Of a stretch of DNA of 64,000 bases, positions 57,950 through 64,000 are shown piece after piece. Origin of the DNA: Pseudomonas sp. ANT_H12B (GTDB lineage Bacteria; Pseudomonadota; Gammaproteobacteria; Pseudomonadales; Pseudomonadaceae); assembly GCF_008369325.1 (NCBI RefSeq), contig NZ_VOBI01000012.1, positions 62,001-126,000 on the forward strand, given 5' to 3'. The position numbers were made by a program, and so were the translations under genes. Under the pieces are notes generated by a model that was not told the origin of the DNA, did not search any database, and worked only from the letters and a program-made list of their open reading frames with translations. The first letter of the stretch is position 1; each line of letters starts with the position of its first letter.

Positions 57950-59302
57950 CTATGAATATGCACCAATCACCCACTTCACTTTTTCAAGCGCTTCGCGCAA
58001 TGGGCCGATCTGCGCAGAGCCCAGTGCCAACCGAATCGCATGAGGCACATGCACAGAAATCGCAAACGGCTCCGCCGTTGAAACGGCGACTTTTTCATGC
58101 AGCAATGCCTTGGCGATCTGGTCAGCCCTTGCATCTTCAAACAGAGGCAACCAAAGAAAATACGACGACGGATGACTAACGCACTCCAGCCCCGCCAGCA
58201 CCTCGGCGGCCACGACTTGACGGGCCTGCGCGTCCCGGCGTTTTTCACCTTCGAGCTGCATGACAGTGCCATCGTCGAGCCACGCGCACGCGATTGCCGT
58301 CATCACGCCCGGGGTATTCCAGGTGGTCGATCTGATGATGCGCTCCAACGCAGGGACTTTTTCGGCGGGGGCAGCGACGAAGCCTACGCGTAAACCGGTG
58401 GACACGCTCTTGGACAGCCCTGAAACGTAAACCGTCCGCTCGGGGGCGAGTTGCGCCAATGGCGGCGGTGGGTTCTCGACCAGGAAGGCGTAAGCGGCGT
58501 CCTCGATGATGAGCAGTCCATGTCGGCGCGCAATCGTCACCAAGTGCTCGCGTTGTTCGGCACTCATTACCCATCCCAGCGGATTGTGCAGTGTCGGCAT
58601 CGTGTACACGGCTCGCACGCGCCGACTCCGGCACAGACTGTCCAGTGCCTCCAGATCAGAGCCATGAGCAGCGACGGGAATGGGCACGATTTCCAGGTGC
58701 AGGGCTTCGGCCAGTACTTTGAAGCCGGAATAGGTCAATGCATCAGCGGCAATCACATCGCCGGGTTGCAGCAGCGCCATCAGGGTGACGGCCAGCCCGT
58801 GTTGTGCGCCACTGACCATCAACACTTGCCCGGCGTCCACCGTCAGTCCCCGGGCGCGCAGATGGCCGGCCACCGAGGCGCGCTCATGAGGGCGTCCCGC
58901 GTGTGGCTGGTAACGCAGCAAGGACTCCAGGTCGCCGGCCAAGGCGAGTTGGCGCAGCGCTGTTCGCAACAGTTCTGCCTGTCCGGGCAGCGATGGATAG
59001 TTGAAGTTGAGATCGGTCATGCCGGTTGCAACGACTTTCTGATCGATGCCCTGGCCAGGGGATAACAAAATCTCCCGCACGAATGTGCCTCGCCCGGTCT
59101 CCCCGCTGACCAGGCCCATGGCTTCGAGTTCGGCATAGACCCGGCTTGCCGTCACCAACGCCAGCCCTTCTGTCGTGGCGAGCTGACGATGCGTCGGCAA
59201 GCGCGTGCCCGGCAGCAATCGCCCAGACCGGATGTCAGCTGCCAAAGCATCCACTAAAGACTTGTACCGTGATCGAGGCATGTCGAGATGTATCCATGAC
59301 AA
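57950..59302 (-). CDS. MocR family PLP-dependent regulator
   Basis: 450 residues (ATG 59302, or 59281). A GntR winged HTH (YKSLVDALAADIRSGRLLPG, TTEGLALVTASRVYAELEAM) is joined to an aminotransferase-like domain with the PLP lysine in YVSGLSKSVSTGLRVGFVAA. It is divergent from the EamA transporter gene with 68 bases between, the usual pairing in which the regulator controls an exporter of amino acids or their analogues. Confidence 0.9.
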   Translation of the reverse strand: MSWIHLDMPRSRYKSLVDALAADIRSGRLLPGTRLPTHRQLATTEGLALVTASRVYAELEAMGLVSGETGRGTFVREILLSPGQGIDQKVVATGMTDLNFNYPSLPGQAELLRTALRQLALAGDLESLLRYQPHAGRPHERASVAGHLRARGLTVDAGQVLMVSGAQHGLAVTLMALLQPGDVIAADALTYSGFKVLAEALHLEIVPIPVAAHGSDLEALDSLCRSRRVRAVYTMPTLHNPLGWVMSAEQREHLVTIARRHGLLIIEDAAYAFLVENPPPPLAQLAPERTVYVSGLSKSVSTGLRVGFVAAPAEKVPALERIIRSTTWNTPGVMTAIACAWLDDGTVMQLEGEKRRDAQARQVVAAEVLAGLECVSHPSSYFLWLPLFEDARADQIAKALLHEKVAVSTAEPFAISVHVPHAIRLALGSAQIGPLREALEKVKWVIGAYS

Positions 59303-59370
59303 TTTTTTGATTGTGCTGATCTTCGATCATACGATGGCTGTCACGCAAACAGTCCTTGAGTGTGACCTAA

Positions 59371-60267
59371 ATGGAACGGATCTCTCGCCTGCAAAACCCC
59401 ACGACGCAAAGGACGGCGAGTGGATGGCTCAACGGCTTCATCGGCGTGTTGATTTTCAGCGGTTCACTGCCGGCAACACGGGTGGCGGTGCTGGAATTTG
59501 ACCCGGTTTTCCTGACGGTAGCCCGAGCCACCATCGCCGGGCTCCTGGCGCTGTGCCTGCTTGTGCTCTTTAGAGAAAAGCGCCCGGCCAGACACCAGCT
59601 TTTGTCCTTGGCCATCGTGGCACTGGGCGTTGTAGTGGGTTTTCCGCTGCTGACGGCGCTGGCGTTGCAGTATGTGTCGTCTGCGCATTCCATCGTCTTT
59701 GTCGGCCTGTTGCCGCTTGCCACCGCTGCGTTCGGTGTGTTGCGCGGTGGCGAGCGGCCGCGACCGGTTTTCTGGATCTTTTCGGTGCTGGGAAGCGCCC
59801 TGGTGGTGGGGTTTGCACTCTCCCAAGGCCTGACCGCCAATCCTGCGGGGGACATTCTGATGTTGCTGGCGATCCTCGCCTGCGGCCTCGGCTATGCCGA
59901 AGGTGCGAAGCTTTCAAGGACGCTCGGCGGCTGGCAAGTGATCTCCTGGGCGTTGGTATTGTCGTTGCCCGTCATGATTCCGTTGACCTGGTTCATCGCA
60001 CCGTCCTCGTTCACCGGCATCAGTACCGGCGCGTGGGTCAGCCTGGCTTATGTATCGATCTTCAGCATGCTGGTCGGCTTCGTATTCTGGTATCGGGGAC
60101 TGGCACAAGGAGGGATTGCTGCTGTTGGTCAGCTTCAGTTGCTACAGCCGTTTTTTGGACTGGCATTGGCTGCCACGTTGCTTCACGAGCAGGTCAGCAT
60201 CGGCATGCTGGGCGTCACCGTTGCGGTGATTCTGTGCGTGGCGGGCGCGAGGAAATTTTCGAAGTAA
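59371..60267 (+). CDS. EamA/DMT family transporter
   Basis: 298 residues with ten membrane helices arranged as two EamA repeats (first about residues 22-145, second about 160-295; SIFSMLVGFVFWYRGLAQGG and LQLLQPFFGLALAATLLHEQ belong to the second). DMT proteins export small metabolites or amino acids. It is divergent from, and presumably controlled by, the MocR gene. Substrate unknown. Confidence 0.9.
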   Translation: MERISRLQNPTTQRTASGWLNGFIGVLIFSGSLPATRVAVLEFDPVFLTVARATIAGLLALCLLVLFREKRPARHQLLSLAIVALGVVVGFPLLTALALQYVSSAHSIVFVGLLPLATAAFGVLRGGERPRPVFWIFSVLGSALVVGFALSQGLTANPAGDILMLLAILACGLGYAEGAKLSRTLGGWQVISWALVLSLPVMIPLTWFIAPSSFTGISTGAWVSLAYVSIFSMLVGFVFWYRGLAQGGIAAVGQLQLLQPFFGLALAATLLHEQVSIGMLGVTVAVILCVAGARKFSK

Positions 60268-60273
60268 ACACCG

Positions 60274-60645
60274 TTATCCTCGTTTGGAGCGATTGCGCGC
60301 CAGGCGTTGCTGCCAGTTGCCGGCATGGGCGCGCTGACATTGCTCTTCAGAATCGAATTGCACATGGGCCGAAACCTGGCTGAGCAGAACATCCGCTTCG
60401 CTTAACGCAATGGCGGTCAGCTCGACCATGCGCTCGCCCTGCCCGCTTGCCAGTGCCAGGTCTTTTTGCGCCTGGGTGTCGAACACCCAGATGACGCTCA
60501 GGCTGGAGGGGAATTCAGCGTAATCGACTTCGTGAGTCAACCAGGTGAACCCGATGATTTCCGCTTTGGCCGTCTCACACGCCTCGGTCAGGGTAGCGAC
60601 CAGGCGACGCTCGATATGTGCCTGATCACGTTTGCTCAAGCCCAT
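60274..60645 (-). CDS. Hypothetical 123-residue protein
   Basis: A soluble alpha-beta protein (MGLSKRDQAHIERRLVATLT, EVDYAEFPSSLSVIWVFDTQ) with a basic C-terminus (NWQQRLARNRSKRG). I recall such proteins annotated loosely as Fis-family regulators in Pseudomonas, but no helix-turn-helix is evident, so I leave it unnamed. It converges on the EamA gene, 6 bases apart. Confidence 0.7.
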   Translation of the reverse strand: MGLSKRDQAHIERRLVATLTEACETAKAEIIGFTWLTHEVDYAEFPSSLSVIWVFDTQAQKDLALASGQGERMVELTAIALSEADVLLSQVSAHVQFDSEEQCQRAHAGNWQQRLARNRSKRG

Positions 60646-60860
60646 GAGTGGGTCCTTGTCTGTGGCGAGAAAAGGCCATGATACGACACCTCCCCGCCGC
60701 TTCGGCGTCCTTCCTGAATTTGTATCCCGCCTCGTGAACCAAGTCTCGAGAAGCCAGTCTTAAACCAGCCGCGAAGCTCATCAACACCGACAAATAAACG
60801 GTCTTCGCCCGGCTCCACTTTCACCCTTTAGCGTGTCACTTCATCAGAGCCGTCCTCCCC

Positions 60861-61721
60861 ATGCGCCACTTCGTTCGCTCGTTTCGCGTTGTTTCACTGT
60901 GCCTGATTCCGCTGATTTCACTGTTCGCCAGCCCCGCCCATGCGGGCGCGGAACGACAACTGGTGGAAGCCATCAACGACTACCGCGCCCATCCTTATCG
61001 CTGCTCAGGGCGGACCGGGCGAGCGTTAACGCCGTTGGCGCTGAAGTCGAACCTGGCCTTGCCGATCGGCTATGGCGGCGGCTTGCGGGACAGGTTGAAA
61101 GCGTCCGGCTACCAACCGGTGACAGTGCGAACCCTCCGGGTGGTCGGTGCGCAGGATGCCGACGAGGCGTTCGAGATGCTGCAGAACGATTACTGCGCGG
61201 CGTTGCTCGATACCCAGTTCGCCGATATTGGTGTCAGTCGCGCCCGGAGTGAGTGGCAGGTGGTGCTAGCGCGGCCGGTGCTCGATGGTCAGGTGGGCGA
61301 TACACGCGCCGTCAGCAAGGCGTTGCTGGCGCAAGTCAATTCGGCGCGTTCAAAGCCGCGCCTGTGCGGCCGTCAGCGTTTCGCCGCTGCACGACCGTTG
61401 GCCTGGAACGCCGCGCTGGGCGCTGCGGCGCAAGGGCACAGCAAGGCCATGGCCTACGGCAATTACTTCGCACACCGCGATTCCGACGGCGATATGCCGG
61501 CAGATCGGGCCAGAGCCGCTGGTTTCCGTGGGCGACAGATTGGCGAGAACATTGCTGCCGGCCAGGGTTCGCCGAGCAAGGCGATGTCGGGCTGGCTGGC
61601 CAGCCCTGGGCATTGCGCCAATCTGATGAACCCGATGTTTACCCAAATGGGTGCGGCTTATGCGGCGGATTCGCGTAGCGATGAAGGGGTTTACTGGACG
61701 ATGTTGTTTGGGGCGCCTTGA
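60861..61721 (+). CDS. Secreted CAP (SCP/PR1-like) domain protein
   Basis: 286 residues with a Sec signal peptide (VVSLCLIPLISLFASPAHAG, cleaved near residue 28). Residues about 150-285 are a CAP domain: GHSKAMAYGNYFAHRDSDGD, IGENIAAGQGSPSKAMSGWL and SPGHCANLMNPMFTQMGAAY include the conserved His/Glu cavity. The first 120 residues look like a degenerate second copy of the start of that domain. CAP proteins occur widely outside cells in bacteria; their roles are largely unknown. Confidence 0.87.
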   Translation: MRHFVRSFRVVSLCLIPLISLFASPAHAGAERQLVEAINDYRAHPYRCSGRTGRALTPLALKSNLALPIGYGGGLRDRLKASGYQPVTVRTLRVVGAQDADEAFEMLQNDYCAALLDTQFADIGVSRARSEWQVVLARPVLDGQVGDTRAVSKALLAQVNSARSKPRLCGRQRFAAARPLAWNAALGAAAQGHSKAMAYGNYFAHRDSDGDMPADRARAAGFRGRQIGENIAAGQGSPSKAMSGWLASPGHCANLMNPMFTQMGAAYAADSRSDEGVYWTMLFGAP

Positions 61722-61852
61722 CTGGCAATACCGATCAGTCAAACCAAGACGGGAACAAGGTATGCGTTGCTGCTGAATTGCTTGACTAACCGGCATTAGC
61801 TTTGAGGGCCGGTTTTTACTCGATGAGTCTTTTGTTGGTTGGACGGGCCTCA

Positions 61853-61878
61853 TCGCGGGCAAGCCCGCTCCCACAGGG
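61853..61878. repeat. Single REP element
   Basis: TCGCGGGCAAGCCCGCTCCC followed by ACAGGG, a lone copy of the REP half found as pairs at 17406 and 40678. Confidence 0.85.
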
Positions 61879-61907
61879 GATGGTGTTTACAGGGGAGCTT
61901 GCTGCGG

Positions 61908-62537
61908 TCATTTCGGCCGGCGAACTACCCTCACCTTGCCACTGTCACCGCCGCCGCAGAAAAACTGATCGGCGCCATCGGATTCAAGCCCTGAAACCCC
62001 GACGCCGGCCGGCATCTTCATACTCTCCAGCACCTCGCCGGTCTTCGAATCAATGTGCCGCAACTCACTCTCATTCCCTTCCCACGTGGCATGCCACAAC
62101 TGACCCTCGACCCAGGTCACGCCGGTCACAAAACGGTTGGACTCGATGGTGCGCAGAATCGTCCCGGTTTTGGGATCGATCTGATGAATCTTGCGATCTT
62201 GATATTCACCGACCCACAGCGTCCCTTCAGCCCAGGTGAGCCCCGAGTCACTGCCGCCCGGCGCCGGAATCGTGGCGAGCACCCGTCCCGTCTGCGGATC
62301 GATTTTCTGGATGCGATCCTCGGCGATCTGGAACAGGTACTCGCCGTCAAAGGCTGTGCCGGCATGGGCGGCGACATTGATCGAGCGCAACGTCTGGCCG
62401 CTCGCAGGGTCCAGAGCGTTGAGTTTTTCGCCGGTCGCAAACCAGACGTTTTGGCCGTCGAAGGTGACACCATGGATCTTGTCGACGCCCGCAAACGGGC
62501 CATATTCACTGAGGATTTCTGCTGATGAGTGTTTCAT
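61908..62537 (-). CDS. Beta-propeller protein, glutamine-cyclotransferase/PQQ-like
   Basis: 209 residues without signal peptide. Repeats of the type GQNVWFATGEKLNALDPASG, EGTLWVGEYQDRKIHQIDPK and EGQLWHATWEGNESELRHID give five blades with the W-x-A/G and I-D-P motifs of YncE/QC-type propellers. The catalytic residues of glutaminyl cyclase cannot be assigned. It is the second of two leftward genes, with a TPR/HTH regulator 35 bases upstream. Confidence 0.75.
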   Translation of the reverse strand: MKHSSAEILSEYGPFAGVDKIHGVTFDGQNVWFATGEKLNALDPASGQTLRSINVAAHAGTAFDGEYLFQIAEDRIQKIDPQTGRVLATIPAPGGSDSGLTWAEGTLWVGEYQDRKIHQIDPKTGTILRTIESNRFVTGVTWVEGQLWHATWEGNESELRHIDSKTGEVLESMKMPAGVGVSGLESDGADQFFCGGGDSGKVRVVRRPK

Positions 62538-62572
62538 GTTGGCTTCCTCGTCACTGGGTGTGTGGAGTGATC

Positions 62573-63793
62573 CTAGTCACTGGGCAGTGGCGCCGGGAGT
62601 AACAAGGTCGTCGCGAAACCCGGCACCGGCGGGGTCATCCAGCGCCGTGCGCGACCGCGACCGTACGACTGCACGTTGCCAGCGCAGGCCAGTACGTCGA
62701 GTGCGCGTTGCACCGTCCGCTGGCTGGCACCCAGGGCTAGCGCCAGCGCCGAGCTCGACCACGATTCACCGTCGGCGAGGAAGGCAAACAGTGCCGCGTG
62801 CTTCTCTTCCACCGGCCGAGCCAGCACCACAATGTCGACGGCAATCAGCGGCACCAGCACAAACCCGCGCTGGGTCGCCGTCACACCGGCCAAGGGTTTA
62901 AGCGCCGTGCGCAATCGCCCTACTTCGACGCGCAACCGTGCGCGAAGGGACTCATCGGCGAGCTTCAATCGAAAGGCCTTGGCAATCAGCGTTTCCCTCG
63001 GGACGTCAGCGGGCCAGGCTTCAGCCAGCGCCCTGGCGAGGGTGAACAACACCGGGCGTGTGGCAAGGGAAACCGACATGCCGGCGCCACGCACGCTGTA
63101 CCGGCACGCGTCCACCACCAGCGATTTCGACGCCAGCAACGCTTCAACTTCATCCAGCAACAGCGGCCGCTCCTCGCCCAGGGCGATCAACCGCGCTGCT
63201 GGGGTATTCAGAACCAGCGCTACGCTTTCGACCTCTGCCGTCAGCGCAGCAATACCGGCCTCGTGGGCGGCGTGCGCGGCCCTCGTGAGTGCAGACCGCG
63301 CCTTTTTCGTTTCGAGTCGCCGCATCGCGATCCCCGTCACGACCAGTTCATGGGCGGCCCGCAATGCCGGCGGCAATGGCGCGGGGTCGAGTTCGGCGAG
63401 CAGGATTTCGGCCTCATCGAGCCGCCCGATCAACAGCAAACGCCGGATCTGCAGATACCGCGCATGGGCGGCATTGACCCGATCGCCGTGGGCCTCCAGC
63501 GTCACCCGCGCCGCCTCGAGCGCCTTCACCGGCCAACCCAAGTCGCGGGACGCCAACGCAATCTCGGCCTCGGCCACCACGCACCGCGCCCGAGCCACGG
63601 CCTCCTTCGGACCGAAGGCCCGCGCCGCTTTCTGCACCAGCGCCTTCGCCCGAACCAGATCGCCGAGCTGCGCCATCGCGATACCCCGCAGCGCAAGCGC
63701 CGGCGCATCGTCACGCAGCGCGACCCGGTTCAGCGCGCCAAGCGGGTCACCCCTCGCCAGCGCCTGCGCTGCGGCCGTAATCAGCGAATCCAT
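62573..63793 (-). CDS. Helix-turn-helix regulator with TPR-like N-terminal region
   Basis: 406 residues. The first 200 are alanine-rich helices that look like TPR repeats (ALALRGIAMAQLGDLVRAKA). A winged-helix-like part at about 230-320 (PRETLIAKAFRLKLADESLR, ARLRVEVGRLRTAL) resembles OmpR/BTAD-type DNA binding. A second HTH sits near the C-terminus (SSSALALALGASQRTVQRAL). It is divergent from the DUF899 gene at the window edge and likely controls both sides. A strong GC bias gives long antisense frames here that are not genes. Confidence 0.75.
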   Translation of the reverse strand: MDSLITAAAQALARGDPLGALNRVALRDDAPALALRGIAMAQLGDLVRAKALVQKAARAFGPKEAVARARCVVAEAEIALASRDLGWPVKALEAARVTLEAHGDRVNAAHARYLQIRRLLLIGRLDEAEILLAELDPAPLPPALRAAHELVVTGIAMRRLETKKARSALTRAAHAAHEAGIAALTAEVESVALVLNTPAARLIALGEERPLLLDEVEALLASKSLVVDACRYSVRGAGMSVSLATRPVLFTLARALAEAWPADVPRETLIAKAFRLKLADESLRARLRVEVGRLRTALKPLAGVTATQRGFVLVPLIAVDIVVLARPVEEKHAALFAFLADGESWSSSALALALGASQRTVQRALDVLACAGNVQSYGRGRARRWMTPPVPGFATTLLLPAPLPSD

Positions 63794-63895
63794 CGGAATC
63801 CCGCCACATTTGTCACTCCCACCATCGGATGTACGCTGTTTAGTCTATCTCACGACTACCCACTACGAAGGACGACCCCAAGGGAGCGAACAATC

Positions 63896-64000
63896 ATGCC
63901 CACACACATGATCGCAACGCGTGAAGAATGGCTGTCTGCAAGGCTCGAATTGCTCGAAGCGGAAAAGGCGCTGACGCGACGCAGCGACGAACTGGCGCGC
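63896..64000 (+). CDS. DUF899 (thioredoxin-like) family protein, N-terminal part
   Basis: 35 codons from ATG 63896, cut by the window edge. The start MPTHMIATREEWLSARLELL and EAEKALTRRSDELAR is the typical beginning of DUF899 proteins, which have a thioredoxin-like fold and no known function. Divergent from the TPR/HTH regulator with 102 bases between. Confidence 0.8.
   Translation, partial: MPTHMIATREEWLSARLELLEAEKALTRRSDELAR

Noticed and set aside
62676-63911. 411-residue Ser/Ala/Arg-rich frame on the plus strand
   Set aside because: Antisense of the TPR/HTH gene; low-complexity composition typical of the complementary strand.

Overview
The window looks like chromosome of a Pseudomonas, most probably of the P. 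fluorescens group. The inference rests on roughly 60% GC, on compact operons with ATGA-type overlaps, on Pseudomonas REP/REPIN palindromes built on a core like GTGGGAGCGGGC, on a ben-cat benzoate/catechol region with BenR and CatR regulators, and on several small protein families (DUF6555, DUF6130 and DUF6124 types) that I associate with this genus. No rRNA, prophage, integron, intact insertion sequence or CRISPR array is visible. There is one tRNA, tRNA-Ser(TGA).

Layout. 1-3100: end of an Lrp regulator, a YccA-type membrane protein, tRNA-Ser, then a decayed locus with an Lrp gene carrying an in-frame stop and fragments of an acetylpolyamine amidohydrolase and an ornithine cyclodeaminase. 3104-12503: a nine-gene leftward operon made of a complete spermidine/putrescine-type ABC importer, two FAD amine or amino-acid oxidase subunits, a small [2Fe-2S] subunit, a BFD-type flavoprotein and a RidA imine deaminase, controlled by a divergent OccR/NocR-like LysR regulator. 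This is an opine-type uptake-and-oxidation system of unknown substrate. 12500-14943: a small membrane ORF, a fused remnant of yedK and oprD, a diguanylate cyclase and a DUF6555 protein. 14976-19675: CstA-type carbon-starvation transporter with its YbdD partner, divergent from a Cache-domain histidine kinase and NarL-type regulator, with a palindromic operator candidate between them. 20233-26226: hydantoinase/oxoprolinase B and A subunits, an AraC regulator and an SBF-like transporter.

26345-34915: an orphan NitT/TauT-type binding protein with a Mop-like molbindin; a puuB-puuR-puuA gamma-glutamyl-polyamine operon; type II NADH dehydrogenase divergent from an Rrf2 regulator; several small lipoproteins and hypotheticals, including OsmE. 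34923-44230: a NUDIX hydrolase, then benDCBA (leftward) with benR, and catA-catC-catB with divergent catR. Two exact 15-bp BenR/XylS boxes lie upstream of benA, and no benzoate transporter lies beside the cluster. 44395-50804: polysaccharide deacetylase, orphan SsuA-like binding protein, Gdx/SugE exporter, AhpD-like protein divergent from a MocR regulator, GNAT, azoreductase-like and LOG proteins. 50855-54531: an enolase-superfamily (glucarate dehydratase type) gene and an MFS acid-sugar transporter under a divergent LysR gene.

54638-57762 begins with a coupled DCC/DoxX pair followed by a possible His/Asp-rich 40-residue peptide made by a 9-bp tandem repeat. It continues into gene debris: a truncated GNAT, a duplicated LysR 3' end, and DUF6124 and outer-membrane receptor tails. 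57950-64000: MocR regulator and EamA exporter pair, a hypothetical, a secreted CAP-domain protein with an apparent internal duplication, and a beta-propeller/HTH/DUF899 group cut by the window edge.

Shared themes are amine, amino-acid and aromatic catabolism and carbon-source signalling. Five leaders (the response regulator, hyuB, puuA, benA, benR) carry A-rich AANAANAA motifs that fit Hfq/Crc catabolite control. The remnants at 1690-2932 suggest an older polyamine/ornithine pathway that has been lost here. I did not find a clearly unprecedented system. The best candidates for new biology are the opine-type operon and the DCC/DoxX/His-rich unit.
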